A stretch of DNA of 64,000 nt from VSJD01 sp964617825 (GCA_964617825.1 CAZTWL010000001.1:62001-126000), one strand, 5' to 3'; counted from the first letter of the stretch, positions 45,297-55,227 are shown. Notes: generated from the letters alone by a model not told the origin. Program-made: numbers and translations.

Positions 45297-47015
45297 TTAT
45301 GGTTCCGACAGAGGCACGGCCTCGGTCTTGACTTGCTGAATGAACGCGGCCACGCTCAAGGCGCCCTGGTCGCCGCCGGCGCGGCTGCGCACGGAGACGG
45401 TCCCGGCCTCCGCTTCCTTCGGGCCGAGGATGAGCATGTAGGGAATTTTTTCCAATTGCGCATTGCGGATCTTGGCGCCTAATTTTCCGGCGCCGGTATC
45501 CACCGTTACGCGCAAGTCGGCCGCGCGGATAGTCTCGGCAATTTGCCGGGCGGCCTCGAGCTGCTTTTCGGTGAGCGGCAGGATGCGGACCTGTTCCGGC
45601 GCGAGCCAGAGCGGGAATGCGCCGCCATAGTGTTCGATCAAGATGCCGAAAAACCGTTCCAAGCTTCCGAGCAGAGCGCGGTGGACCATGTAAGGCCGGT
45701 GTGCCTGGCCGTCTTCGCCGACGTAGGTAATATCGAAGCGCTCGGACATGTTGAAGTCGAACTGGACGGTGCTGAGCTGCCATTCGCGTCCGATGACGTC
45801 CTTGACTTTCAAATCTACCTTGGGGCCATAGAAGGCGCCGCCGCCCTCGTCCACCGTGTAGGCCAGGCCTTCGGTTTTGAGCGCTTTCTCGAGCGAGGCG
45901 GTTGCCTGGGCCCAGCGTTCCTCGCTGCCGATCGCTTTGGCCGGACGCGTTGAAAGATAGGCCGAGATATTGGCGAAGCCGAAAGCCTTGAAAAAGAAAA
46001 GCGCAAAGCGGATCGTGCGCTGGACTTCCGCCTCGATTTGCTCGGTCGTGCAGAAAATGTGCGCATCGTCCTGGGTAAACCCGCGCACGCGCAGCAGGCC
46101 GTGCAGGACGCCCGCCTTTTCGTAGCGGTAGACCGTGCCCAGTTCCGCCCAGCGCAGGGGCAGGTCGCGATAGGAGCGTAACTGCGACTTGTAGACCTGG
46201 ATATGAAAAGGGCAGTTCATGGGCTTGATGAAATATTGGAGTTCGTCGATCACCATGGGGGCATACATGCTTTCGCGGTAAAACCCCAAGTGGCCCGAAG
46301 TCTCCCAGAGCAGCGAGCGGCCGATGTGCGGGGTATAAAGCAGCTCGTAGCCGCCGCGGAAATGTTCGCGCCGCCAGAAATCCTCGATCAGCGAACGAAT
46401 GCGTGCGCCCTTGGGGTGCCAGTGGATCAGGCCGGGGCCGACTTCCTCGTGCATGCTGAAGAGATCGAGCTCGCGGCCTAGCTTGCGATGGTCGCGCTTG
46501 CGGGCTTCTTCCAGCAGATCGAGCTGGGCCTGCAGGGCCTTGGCGGATTCGGCCACAATGCCATAAATCCGCTGGAGCATGGGATTGGTTTCGATTCCCC
46601 GGTAATAGGATCCGGCAATGGAGAGCAGCTTGAAGGCCGGAATTTCCCCGGTATGCGCCAGATGCGGGCCGCGGCAGAGATCGCTGAAATCGCCGCAGCG
46701 GTAGAAACTGATCGGCTCGCCCTCGGGAATATCGGCCAGGCGCTCAAGCTTGTAACGCTGGCCTTTAAGCGCCAGCTCGGCTTCGGCGCGGGTCATTTCC
46801 ACGCGCTCGAACGGCAGATTGGCTGCGATCAGGCGGGACATTTCCGCTTCGATGCGGGCGAAATCTTCCGGGGTGAACCGGTAAGGCAGGTCGAAATCAT
46901 AGTAGAAGCCGTCCGCTGTGGCCGGACCGATATCGAGCTGGACATTCTCAAATAGCCGCATAATGGCAGCGGCCATGACATGCGCCGCGCTGTGGCGCAC
47001 ACGTTCTAAATCCAA
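45297..47015 (-). CDS. thrS: Threonyl-tRNA synthetase without TGS domain
   Basis: 572 aa. It begins at TTG 47015 with AAGGAG about 9 bases upstream. It charges tRNA-Thr. The protein opens directly with the editing domain (RHSAAHVMA, the HxxxH motif), then the class II core: motif 2 TVYRYEKAG, RVRGFTQDDAHIF, GGGAFYGPK, motif 3 HRALLGSLERF, and the C-terminal anticodon-binding domain. The N-terminal TGS domain of about 60 residues found in the E. coli enzyme is missing, and no upstream frame supplies it. infC follows about 45 bases on. Confidence 0.95.
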   Translation of the reverse strand: MDLERVRHSAAHVMAAAIMRLFENVQLDIGPATADGFYYDFDLPYRFTPEDFARIEAEMSRLIAANLPFERVEMTRAEAELALKGQRYKLERLADIPEGEPISFYRCGDFSDLCRGPHLAHTGEIPAFKLLSIAGSYYRGIETNPMLQRIYGIVAESAKALQAQLDLLEEARKRDHRKLGRELDLFSMHEEVGPGLIHWHPKGARIRSLIEDFWRREHFRGGYELLYTPHIGRSLLWETSGHLGFYRESMYAPMVIDELQYFIKPMNCPFHIQVYKSQLRSYRDLPLRWAELGTVYRYEKAGVLHGLLRVRGFTQDDAHIFCTTEQIEAEVQRTIRFALFFFKAFGFANISAYLSTRPAKAIGSEERWAQATASLEKALKTEGLAYTVDEGGGAFYGPKVDLKVKDVIGREWQLSTVQFDFNMSERFDITYVGEDGQAHRPYMVHRALLGSLERFFGILIEHYGGAFPLWLAPEQVRILPLTEKQLEAARQIAETIRAADLRVTVDTGAGKLGAKIRNAQLEKIPYMLILGPKEAEAGTVSVRSRAGGDQGALSVAAFIQQVKTEAVPLSEP

Positions 47016-47118
47016 AGTATAATTCTCCTTACGTAAAACGCGGATTCATCCGCGGACGATCCCGCGCCATGCGCGCCTAAGCGGGCATGGCCGGAACCGG
47101 TTCCCAAGAACAGTAAAT

Positions 47119-47147
47119 AAACTACCACGGGGCCAAAATCATGTCAA
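47119..47147 (-). promoter_or_regulatory. Candidate promoter for thrS-infC
   Basis: Minus strand TTGACA (47142-47147), 17-bp spacer, weak -10 TAGTTT (47119-47124). The leader would be about 95 bases, rich in inverted repeats (CGCGGA/TCCGCG near the ribosome site). Confidence 0.45.
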
Positions 47148-47263
47148 TGACGCAAACGACAGGGTGCAAACGCGCAAAGGGGTGTCGATAATCCTTGACC
47201 ATGGTTGGGTCCAAAGCTACCTTCCCTGCATTGCCAAAATCGTTTTCCACATGTTTTCACGTT

Positions 47264-49339
47264 ATGCCAACTTTGCTGAAATTCAAAGACATTGCTGTGA
47301 CCCGGTCGGCAAACCGGCTGATTATTGCCAATGCCTGCATTGCGCGTGAGCTCGACCTGGACCCGGGGGAAGCCCGGCAGGTTTTGCTGCGCGACGGCGC
47401 CGGACGGGAATTGAAACCGACACTCGCCCCCGGGATGGTCCGCACCGTCTCTTTGCGCGACGGCGCCGGGCGCGAATTTGCCGATTCTGGGAAAAAGGAG
47501 TCGGACTTTGCGTTCATCGGATTGAACCGCTCGGGTGTTCCGGGCATTCCATTCGTCCTCGTTGCGCTGACCGCGGAAGTGGTCGCGGGATCGATTTTTG
47601 ATTCGGAACATGTGAAGGTGAGCCTGGAACTGCTGGATGAAGTCAGCACGACGCGATATTTCCGCGAATATTTCATCTATCCGGAGCTTGCGGCGATAGC
47701 GGTCCAAACGGCGCTCGTGACGCCGATCATTCCCGATACCTACTGGTCAAATCGCAATGTCGGCCAGACGGCCTTGACCAATAACTACGTTTTTAAAAAC
47801 GAAAGTTGTGCGGACGGGATTTTGCCGGTCGCCGGGATGGTTCCCGAGCGCGCAGTCGAATTCTACGGGCGCACGGATGCCACCGATACCCAAGTTCGCG
47901 TGCATCCGGCGGATCAGGCCGCATTGAATGGCAACCTGCTTTTCGGCAGCGATGCGTCGGGCGCCGGCTTCTTTTTCCTGCAGGAAGCGCCACCCAGCGG
48001 CGAACGCCGCGACCGGGAACGTTACGATTTCCGGTTGACCGAAAGCGGGTCGGTTTTTTCATGCTGCTGGGGCATCCATCCTGCGGAAGTCCGGCCGGGA
48101 ATCCGGTTCCAGGGATACCGTCATGTGCTGGCGGTTTATCACGATGCAGCCGAACGCGATTGGCTGCTCAAGACTTATCTGAAACGCCGTTTTCCGTTCG
48201 ATGTGCAGGCCCATAGTTCGATCATGGTCAACCCGTGGGGCAACTGCGGAAAATACCGGGAGGCATTCGGCCTGCCGTTCTTGAAGGAGGAAATCAAGGC
48301 GGCTGCCGGGCTGGGGGCCACGCACTATCAGTTGGACGATGCCTGGCAGGCCGGGCGCAACCTGGGCGAAATGCTCACCAAGCTCCGCCACATTACGCCG
48401 GAGTTTTGGAAGGTTGACGCCTCCCTTAATGGCACGTTCCAGCCCTTGACCGTTGTTGCCGCTGAAGCCGGCATCGAACTTGGACTCTGGATTGCGCCTT
48501 CCAGCAACTGCGAATACCGCGACTGGGAAGCGTTGGCCAAAATCATCCTGGATTTTTACCGGAACGATGGAATCCGGATCTTCAAAATCGATGCGATCGC
48601 GATTCGTTCCTATGAAGCCGAAGACAATTTGCGCAAGCTGCTCCGGCGGGTCCGCGAACAATCCGACGGCAAGGTGTATTTTAACCTGGACACCACCGCC
48701 GGCCAGCGTCCGGGATATTTTCATTTCCTTGAGTACGGCAACATTTTCCTGGAAAATCGCTACGGGTTTGCCGGCCTGGGTTACCACCCGGAAAAAACCT
48801 TGCGCAGTCTCTGGAAGTTGAGCGGGTACATGCGCGCCCAGATGCTCCAGATCGAAGTGCTTTGTCCGGATGATCTGGACGCCGGATTCTATCGCGCGCG
48901 CGGGATGAGCAATCCGAAGGCGTATCCTCTTGAATACTGGGCGGCGATTGCGATGTTCGCCAACCCGCTGCTGTGGATGACGCCTTCCACCGTCAAGGCT
49001 GCCGACCGGGCCATCATCGGCAGGATGATGGCGGTGCATCGCGCCCATCGCGGCAAAATATTTGCCGGCGAGATTTTTCCGATTGGAAGCGAGCCGGATG
49101 GCGCGAGCTTGTGCGGATTGCAATCGCACGATGCCTGCGATGGTTCCGGTTATGTCATTGTTTTTCGGGAAGCCGCCGAATCCGCGGGCAGCGCCGCAAT
49201 CGGCGTCAATTACCTGCCGGAGAGGGCTGTTTGGCGGCGCATCTGCGGCCAGGGAGAGGTTGCCGGCGGGGCCGGCCGTCTGCGCGTCGCCATTCCAGAA
49301 GCTCCGGGCTATGCGCTGTATGCTTACGGTAAGGCTTGA
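47264..49339 (+). CDS. GH36-like alpha-galactosidase family protein
   Basis: 691 aa from ATG 47264; the annotated upstream ATG gives 23 odd residues and no ribosome site is seen for either. An N-terminal beta-sandwich precedes a (beta/alpha)8 barrel. Barrel motifs of clan GH-D: HYQLDDAWQ, IELGLWIAPSSN, and IRIFKIDAI, with the nucleophile Asp in the KxD motif. The second carboxylate is probably in the following strand. It probably cleaves alpha-galactosides or related alpha-linked sugars. No signal peptide. Next to an SDR and a sodium symporter on the same strand. Confidence 0.78.
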   Translation: MPTLLKFKDIAVTRSANRLIIANACIARELDLDPGEARQVLLRDGAGRELKPTLAPGMVRTVSLRDGAGREFADSGKKESDFAFIGLNRSGVPGIPFVLVALTAEVVAGSIFDSEHVKVSLELLDEVSTTRYFREYFIYPELAAIAVQTALVTPIIPDTYWSNRNVGQTALTNNYVFKNESCADGILPVAGMVPERAVEFYGRTDATDTQVRVHPADQAALNGNLLFGSDASGAGFFFLQEAPPSGERRDRERYDFRLTESGSVFSCCWGIHPAEVRPGIRFQGYRHVLAVYHDAAERDWLLKTYLKRRFPFDVQAHSSIMVNPWGNCGKYREAFGLPFLKEEIKAAAGLGATHYQLDDAWQAGRNLGEMLTKLRHITPEFWKVDASLNGTFQPLTVVAAEAGIELGLWIAPSSNCEYRDWEALAKIILDFYRNDGIRIFKIDAIAIRSYEAEDNLRKLLRRVREQSDGKVYFNLDTTAGQRPGYFHFLEYGNIFLENRYGFAGLGYHPEKTLRSLWKLSGYMRAQMLQIEVLCPDDLDAGFYRARGMSNPKAYPLEYWAAIAMFANPLLWMTPSTVKAADRAIIGRMMAVHRAHRGKIFAGEIFPIGSEPDGASLCGLQSHDACDGSGYVIVFREAAESAGSAAIGVNYLPERAVWRRICGQGEVAGGAGRLRVAIPEAPGYALYAYGKA

Positions 49340-49408
49340 TTCAAGGGAACGATTTTCTGGCGTCTTCGGTCGGTGTCGTAAAAACGTGATGGAAAGGAAT
49401 CGATCGCT

Positions 49409-50383
49409 ATGAAAGCAAAGATGAAAGTGCTTGTCGTCGGTGGAACGGGGCATATCGGCAGTTATCTGACGCCGCGGCTTGTTCGCAATGGATTCGATGT
49501 CAGTGTCACCTCGCGCACGGACAAACCCAAGCATGTGTTGCCGGAATTCGGGTGGGACAAAGTCAACTGGATCCTGTGCGACAAACGCAAAGAGGAAAGC
49601 ACCGGCGCTTGGGCGGAACGGCTGGCGAAAATCGAGGTGGATGCCGTTGTCGATCTGATTTCATATACTCCCCAGCAGAACAACATGATTGTGGCGGCCT
49701 TCAAGGGAAGGATCAGTCATTTCATCCATTGCGGCTCGATCTGGGCCTACGGGCCCTCGCTGCGGGTTCCGCACCTGGAACATTATCCGCGCCAGCCCCT
49801 GTCGGAATATGGCAGGAATAAAACCGCGATGGAAAACGACCTGATGACCCTGCACATTCGTGAGAATTTTCCCGCCACCGTCATCCATCCCGGGCACATC
49901 AGCGGCAAACGCTGGCTGCCGATCGATCCCTGCGGGGCGCTGAACGGCACGGAAATATACCGGCAACTGGCGACGGGCGAACAAGTCATGCTCCCGGAAA
50001 GAGGGTCGGTTCCCATGCATCATGTCCATGGCGACGATGTTGCCCAGGTGTTCGAACTGGCGCTGCTCAGGCCGGCGGATTCCATTGGCCAGGTTTTCAG
50101 CGCGGTTGGTCCGTACGCATTGACCATGAAAGCCTGCTGTTGGGCCGTTGCGGGACTTTTCGGCCGGGAACCCAATCTGGCCTATTGCACGCTGGATGAT
50201 CTTCGCAGTCATCCTTCATTCTCGATCATCAAAAGCCACGTCGACGAGTCCGTGGTGGCTTCCTGTGAAAAAGCGGAAAGGTTGCTGGGCTACCGCCCGC
50301 GCTACACCACCGAAGATATCTACGCCGAATGCATTGAATACATGCTCGAATCCGGCCAGCTCAAAATCGGCAAATCCGTTTGA
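49409..50383 (+). CDS. Extended SDR, NAD-dependent epimerase/dehydratase
   Basis: 324 aa. NAD loop VVGGTGHIGSY, active-site SEYGRNKTA (YxxxK), and HPGHISG. It resembles the atypical SDR group of mRNA-binding/epimerase-like proteins. Likely acts on a nucleotide sugar or sugar acid; substrate unknown. AAAGGA lies about 11 bases before the ATG, with a terminator 60 bases after the stop. Confidence 0.8.
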   Translation: MKAKMKVLVVGGTGHIGSYLTPRLVRNGFDVSVTSRTDKPKHVLPEFGWDKVNWILCDKRKEESTGAWAERLAKIEVDAVVDLISYTPQQNNMIVAAFKGRISHFIHCGSIWAYGPSLRVPHLEHYPRQPLSEYGRNKTAMENDLMTLHIRENFPATVIHPGHISGKRWLPIDPCGALNGTEIYRQLATGEQVMLPERGSVPMHHVHGDDVAQVFELALLRPADSIGQVFSAVGPYALTMKACCWAVAGLFGREPNLAYCTLDDLRSHPSFSIIKSHVDESVVASCEKAERLLGYRPRYTTEDIYAECIEYMLESGQLKIGKSV

Positions 50384-50440
50384 GGGTAGGACGCCAAAAG
50401 TCGATTAACGGACGGTGATTGCGAGTGATCCGAATCCGTT

Positions 50441-50468
50441 CTTTGCTGGCGCAAAGCATTTTTCTTTT
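50441..50468 (+). terminator. Rho-independent terminator
   Basis: CTTTGC-TGGC-GCAAAG followed by CATTTTTCTTTT. It ends the GH36-SDR transcript. Confidence 0.7.
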
Positions 50469-50470
50469 CC

Positions 50471-50499
50471 TTGTAGATGCGAGGGTGATCGTGTAAATT
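50471..50499 (+). promoter_or_regulatory. Weak candidate promoter for the symporter gene
   Basis: TTGTAG (50471-50476), 17 bp, TAAATT (50494-50499), directly after the terminator and about 110 bases before the ATG. Confidence 0.3.
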
Positions 50500-50610
50500 G
50501 TGCGGCTATTTACGAGGCGGGGAATGTTTGAGCCCGTGAAGAAAAGGTTCGCTTGCCTTGTCCTCCCGTAATCCGCTCGAAGCTTTCATTGTCCTTGGGA
50601 AGAATGTCCA

Positions 50611-52155
50611 ATGAATGCTGTGTGGTATACAATTGTGCTGCTGGCGTATGTCCTGCTCATGTTGGGCATTGGTTGGTGGTATATGCGGCGCAATCGGTCG
50701 GTGGGCGATTTTTTCCTTGGCGGGCGGGCGATCGGCCCGTGGATGAGCGCGTTTGCCTACGGCACGACCTATTTTTCGGCGGTGCTCCTGATCGGATATG
50801 CGGGCAAACTGGGCTGGTCGTTCGGCATTCACACGATGTGGATCGTGGTGGGCAACACTCTCTTCGGTACGCTGCTTGCCTGGAAGGTGTTGGCCGGGCG
50901 CACGCGCGAGATGACGGCTAATCTGCAGGCCATTACGATGCCGGAATTTCTCGGCACGCGCTTCGAGAGCAAACCGCTACAGCTTTTGGCGGCCCTGGTG
51001 GTTTTTGTCTTTCTGGTGCCGTATTCCGCTTCGGTGCTCATGGGCCTGAGTTATCTTTTCGAAATGACCTTGCATATTCCGTATACCTATGCGCTCTATC
51101 TGTTGACCGCGCTGACCGCGGTTTACCTGGTGATGGGAGGGTATCTGGCCGTGGCCTTCAGCGATTTCGTCCGCGGCTTGGTGGAATTCGGCGGGGTCCT
51201 GGTGATGGTCGCGATGCTGGCCGGCAAGGTGGGCGGATTCCGGCATGCCACGGCGGTTTTGTGGGCCGATCCCGCCGCCGCGCCAGCCCTGGCGGCCAAT
51301 CCCGCCCATCTGGGGTGGGGCTGGTTGCAGGTGACTGCGCCCGGCTGGTTGACGCTGGCCTGTCTTGTGCTGATCACCAGTTTTGGGCCGTGGTCGCTGC
51401 CGCAAATGGTGCAAAAATTTTATGCGATTCGCAGTCGGGCCGATGTTACGCGCGCCTTGATCATTGCCGGTATCTTCTCTTTGTTCATGGCCTTCGGCGC
51501 TTATTACAGCGGAGCGCTGGCCCATCTGTTTTACGCCAACCATTTGCCGGCCGAGTTGATGAGCGCCAATGGTCCCATCTGGGACAAGATTATGCCGCAT
51601 TTCATTGTCAATGCCGGGCTGCCTCCCATCCTTGTGCTGGTGGTCGTGCTGATGGTCTTTTCGGCCTCGATGTCCAGTATTTCGTCGTTAGTGTTGGTTT
51701 CCAGTTCGGCGATTGCCGTGGATTTTTACGGCGCTTTGGCGGACCGCCATGCCAATCCGCGCCGGACCATGGTTTTGATGCGCGTGTTCTGCGCCCTTTT
51801 TGTGGGGCTTTCCCTGTTTTTGGCGCTGCACCCGCCAACTTTCATTGTGAATATGATGATCATGTCCTGGGGCACATTGTCCGGCGCGTTTTTGGCGCCG
51901 TATGTATACGGGCTGTTTTGGAAAGGGACGACCAAAGCGGGTGTTTGTGCCGGGATGTTGACCGGGTTGGGGCTGGCCGTGTTGCTCTTTCCGCAGCGCT
52001 GGGGCTGGGGGCAGGCCGGCGTTCCGCTGGCTGGCGCCGTATGTATGATCGTGCCCCTTTTCGTGGTGCCTTTGGTCAGCCTCGTGACCCGCAAGCCGAA
52101 TGCCGCCCTGATCGAAAAGGCTTTTGACACTCAATGGGAACGCCGCAATCCCTGA
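50611..52155 (+). CDS. Sodium:solute symporter (SSS family)
   Basis: 514 aa, about 13 membrane segments. SSS signature region: SVGDFFLGGRAIGPWMSAFAYGTTYFSA at the N-terminus, VMGGYLAVAFSDFVRG, and FSASMSSISSLVLVSSSAIAVD. It drives uptake of a sugar, amino acid or organic acid with sodium. GGGAAG lies about 9 bases before the ATG. Standing just before paaK-ACT, it could import an aromatic acid or a precursor (inference), or serve the GH36 pathway. Confidence 0.88.
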   Translation: MNAVWYTIVLLAYVLLMLGIGWWYMRRNRSVGDFFLGGRAIGPWMSAFAYGTTYFSAVLLIGYAGKLGWSFGIHTMWIVVGNTLFGTLLAWKVLAGRTREMTANLQAITMPEFLGTRFESKPLQLLAALVVFVFLVPYSASVLMGLSYLFEMTLHIPYTYALYLLTALTAVYLVMGGYLAVAFSDFVRGLVEFGGVLVMVAMLAGKVGGFRHATAVLWADPAAAPALAANPAHLGWGWLQVTAPGWLTLACLVLITSFGPWSLPQMVQKFYAIRSRADVTRALIIAGIFSLFMAFGAYYSGALAHLFYANHLPAELMSANGPIWDKIMPHFIVNAGLPPILVLVVVLMVFSASMSSISSLVLVSSSAIAVDFYGALADRHANPRRTMVLMRVFCALFVGLSLFLALHPPTFIVNMMIMSWGTLSGAFLAPYVYGLFWKGTTKAGVCAGMLTGLGLAVLLFPQRWGWGQAGVPLAGAVCMIVPLFVVPLVSLVTRKPNAALIEKAFDTQWERRNP

Positions 52156-52206
52156 CGGGGATGAGCACGGCGGGATGCGGGAAAATTATAGGAGAAGGAT
52201 AGCGCC

Positions 52207-53499
52207 ATGTTCTGGCAAAAATCTCTGGAAACCATCAGTCGCCGCCGGCTTGAGCAACTCCAACTGGAGCGCTTGCAACAGACCGTGCAGCGCGTCTACC
52301 GGAAGATTCCGTTTTATCGCCGGCAATTCGACGCGCGCGGTCTGAAACCCTCGCACATCCGGTCGTTATCGGACCTGGTGCGGCTGCCTTTTACCACCAA
52401 CGCCGACTTGCGCGCGAACTATCCTGACGGCTTTTTGGCCGTGCCGCGCCGCGGTACCGCCATTCGATTGCACACTTCCAGCGGGACGACGGGCAAACCC
52501 AAGGCCCTGTTCTTTTCGGCTGCCGATATAAGTCAAGCCAGCGAGCTGATTGCGCGTTGTCTGGTAATGACCGGGTTCACTTCCCGGGACGTACTGCAGA
52601 ACATGATGACCTACGGCTTGTTTACCGGCGCCCTGATGATGCATTATGGGGCCGAAAAAGTGGGCGGGATGGTGATCCCGGCGGGGCCGGGCAATTCCGA
52701 TCGGCAGTTGCTGCTGATGCAGGATTTTGGCACGACGACCATCCACACCACGCCCAGTTATGCGCTTTACCTGGTCGATTTCCTGCGGCAAAAAGGAATC
52801 GATCCGCGGTCGCTCAAACTGCGGCGGGCGTATATCGGTTCGGAACCCTATACCGAGGAGACCAGGCGCAAGATCGAGGAAGCCTTTGGGCTGCGCGTCT
52901 ATAATTCCTACGGGCTTTCGGAAATGAACGGCCCGGGAGTTGCCTTCGAATGCGAATGCCAAAGCGGAATGCACCTCTGGGAAGATAATTATATCATGGA
53001 AATTGTGGACCCGGCCACCGGCCAGCCGGTTCCCGAAGGGCAGCCGGGCGAACTGATTCTGACCACCCTCTGCCGCGAGGCCATGCCCATCCTGCGTTAC
53101 CGCACCCGTGACATCACCTCCATTGTGCCGGGGAAGTGCGCCTGCGGTCGGACTCATCGGCGCCTGCACCGGATCACCGGCCGCAGCGACGATATGCTCA
53201 TTGTCCGCGGCGTGAACATTTATCCCCAGCAAATCGAGCGGGTCCTGATGCGCCAGAAGGTGGTTGGCGGCAATTACCAGATTATCCTGAATGGCTTGGA
53301 TGAAATTACGGTCAAAGTCGAACTGGCTCCCGGTCGTTTCGATGGGGAGGTGCAGCACGTGGTCGATCTGCAGCGCCTGATCGTGGAACAATTGCGCGCT
53401 GAAATTCAGGTTCGGCCGAAGGTGGAAGTGTGTCCGGCGGGTAGCCTGCCGGTCAGCGAAGGCAAGGCCAAGCGGGTGCTTGATAAGCGGGCGCTGTAA
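52207..53499 (+). CDS. Phenylacetate-CoA ligase (PaaK-type)
   Basis: 430 aa, family length. An AMP-forming acyl-CoA ligase converting phenylacetate or a similar aryl acid to its CoA ester. ATP motif HTSSGTTGKPKA, YNSYGLSEMNGPG, RYRTRDI, RSDDMLIVRGVNIYP, and the C-terminal catalytic Lys region SEGKAKRV. GGAGAAGG precedes the ATG. An ACT-domain gene follows 30 bases on, the usual partner in anaerobes that oxidise aromatic amino acids by indolepyruvate oxidoreductase; iorAB is not in this window. Confidence 0.92.
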   Translation: MFWQKSLETISRRRLEQLQLERLQQTVQRVYRKIPFYRRQFDARGLKPSHIRSLSDLVRLPFTTNADLRANYPDGFLAVPRRGTAIRLHTSSGTTGKPKALFFSAADISQASELIARCLVMTGFTSRDVLQNMMTYGLFTGALMMHYGAEKVGGMVIPAGPGNSDRQLLLMQDFGTTTIHTTPSYALYLVDFLRQKGIDPRSLKLRRAYIGSEPYTEETRRKIEEAFGLRVYNSYGLSEMNGPGVAFECECQSGMHLWEDNYIMEIVDPATGQPVPEGQPGELILTTLCREAMPILRYRTRDITSIVPGKCACGRTHRRLHRITGRSDDMLIVRGVNIYPQQIERVLMRQKVVGGNYQIILNGLDEITVKVELAPGRFDGEVQHVVDLQRLIVEQLRAEIQVRPKVEVCPAGSLPVSEGKAKRVLDKRAL

Positions 53500-53529
53500 A
53501 AGAGCGTGGGTTCCAAGGAGGGAAAAGAG

Positions 53530-53964
53530 ATGAATAAGGTTAAGTTGGTGGCCGTGTTTGCCGACAACACCTTGGGTCAGATGGCGCGGATCACGGGGAT
53601 CATCGGCAAAGTCGGCGTCAATCTCCGCTGGATGACGATTGCCACGACCGAATCGTACGGGGTCATGAAATTTCTGCTCGATCGTCCGGCCCCGGCGGTG
53701 CGAGCGCTTAAAAAAGCCGGCTATTCCATCTCGTTGGTCGATGTCCTGGCAATCGTGATTCAGGATCAAGCTGGCGGGCTGCATGCCGTGGCCGAGTGCC
53801 TGGCGCAGAATGGCATCAATGTGGATAACTCGTCCGGTTTTGTCGTCGAAAGCCGCCGCTGCGCGGTGGTCCTGATCGAAGTCAAGGAAATGGCCCGGGC
53901 GATCCGGGTGTTGCGCCGCAACAAGATCAAGACTCTCAGCGAACGCGAGCTGCAGCGCCTGTAA
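53530..53964 (+). CDS. Tandem ACT-domain regulatory protein
   Basis: 144 aa from ATG 53530, preceded by AAGGAGG at good distance. Two ACT folds: residues about 4-65 (LVAVFADNTLGQMARITGII) and about 72-135 (QDQAGGLHAVAECLAQNGIN). It probably binds an amino acid and tunes the adjacent ligase or its pathway. Confidence 0.87.
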   Translation: MNKVKLVAVFADNTLGQMARITGIIGKVGVNLRWMTIATTESYGVMKFLLDRPAPAVRALKKAGYSISLVDVLAIVIQDQAGGLHAVAECLAQNGINVDNSSGFVVESRRCAVVLIEVKEMARAIRVLRRNKIKTLSERELQRL

Positions 53965-53967
53965 GGA

Positions 53968-53985
53968 TGCGCCCCGCCGGGCGCA
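53968..53985 (+). terminator. Terminator-like hairpin
   Basis: TGCGCCC-CGCC-GGGCGCA, a perfect 7-bp stem directly after the ACT stop. A short T-run follows only about 15 bases later, so termination may be inefficient. Confidence 0.45.
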
Positions 53986-54063
53986 GGCAACCCTGGGAAT
54001 TTTTGGTCCTTGGCTCTGCTCGACTGCGCCGTGAACCGGATTTGGCCTTCGGCGCCTTTAACC

Positions 54064-55194
54064 TCAACCGGCTTTTCGTTCAGGAAAAGTCAGCTGGCCA
54101 TATTTCAGCAAAGCGCGCGCGAATCTTCGCCCGAACCGGCGCATCAGGTCGGCGCTTAACGTCGTTTCGCCCGCGTTGGCGAAAGGGATTTCGATGGAAG
54201 TGGCATGTGTCACGAAATCGAGCCCTGCCGACCAGTCGCGGAGGGTTTTCCCGGATTTGTAATTTGCAGCGGTATTCCACGAAGATCCGAACAAAAGGAC
54301 GTCACCGGAAAATACGGCAAGGCCGGCGGCTTCCTCCGTAAGGATTCGGGCAAGGCGGAGAGTTTCCACTTCGAAGCGCTTGGATTTCGGACCGACGAAA
54401 TAGATGTTTTCGTTGTTTGTCCCGTAAAGCCAGGGACAGTGAATATCCAGGATGAGGTCGAATCTTTCAGCTTTCACGAGCTTCATGATTGCTTTTGTTT
54501 CCGGATAGATGGCGCTTTTGCCGTAATCGCGGGCATGGTCATGTGGCCGGCGGTTCTTTCCCTGATCGCCGTCGACCACGCCGTCTTTGTCCACAAACGG
54601 TACGGCGAATATCGCAAACATGGCGCGGAAGGCCACATTTTCGAGAGCTTCGGCGAGAATTCCCTCCAGCACGTAATTAGCCATCATCTCGCCGCAGTGA
54701 TGCCGGCTTGTAAGTAGGAGCTTCCGTTTGCTTTTCAGCGTTGGATCCGCGATTTTGATAAGTTCGACTGTGCGCCGCTTGCGTGATTGGCAGAGCGCCG
54801 TTTTGACGATCAAGGGGGATGCGGCGTGCTGGGTGAGGAAAACGTCAAGGTTTGCCGACTGATATTGCATTCCGCCGCAAAATATTATTGTGCTGCTTTT
54901 CGTTCCGTCATATTCATAGACGAAAGAATGGTTGGCATAGTTGACGCGGTCCCTCCCGAGCCATTCCCAGGTTAATCCGGCATCACAACTCAGCGCCGGC
55001 CCGCGGGTGCCGATGCATCCGGTGTCAAATCTAAATGTGTATTTCCCTTTTTTCTCGAAGATGGCGCGGAATTCCCAGTAAAACCAGTCGCCTTCGGTAT
55101 CGCGAATGTCTCTTCGAAGGTGGGCCTCGAATTCGCCAATGCTTTTCACGATTATGTTGCCGCCGGGAATTGCACAGTCAATTTGCAAACTCAT
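54064..55194 (-). CDS. M14-family zinc carboxypeptidase-like protein
   Basis: 376 aa from ATG 55194, chosen for GGAGA about 10 bases upstream; the frame extends 11 codons further. The N-terminal beta domain (about 1-130) is typical of M14 carboxypeptidases of the AGBL/cytosolic type. Zinc ligands SRHHCGEMM (HxxE) and DIHCPW (third His). The general-base Glu is probably in TSIEIPFAN. Likely trims peptides or deglutamylates; no signal peptide. Composition is AT-richer than the region average. Confidence 0.75.
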   Translation of the reverse strand: MSLQIDCAIPGGNIIVKSIGEFEAHLRRDIRDTEGDWFYWEFRAIFEKKGKYTFRFDTGCIGTRGPALSCDAGLTWEWLGRDRVNYANHSFVYEYDGTKSSTIIFCGGMQYQSANLDVFLTQHAASPLIVKTALCQSRKRRTVELIKIADPTLKSKRKLLLTSRHHCGEMMANYVLEGILAEALENVAFRAMFAIFAVPFVDKDGVVDGDQGKNRRPHDHARDYGKSAIYPETKAIMKLVKAERFDLILDIHCPWLYGTNNENIYFVGPKSKRFEVETLRLARILTEEAAGLAVFSGDVLLFGSSWNTAANYKSGKTLRDWSAGLDFVTHATSIEIPFANAGETTLSADLMRRFGRRFARALLKYGQLTFPERKAG

Positions 55195-55227
55195 TCTTGT
55201 TGTCTCCAGGTCGAAGAAGTCTGACAA

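Noticed and set aside
47016..47118. T-box riboswitch or threonine attenuator in the thrS leader
   Set aside because: Leader of about 95 bases shows small palindromes but no T-box sequence or Thr-rich leader peptide.
48059..49534. 491-residue minus-strand frame
   Set aside because: Antisense of the GH36-like gene; no recognisable domain.
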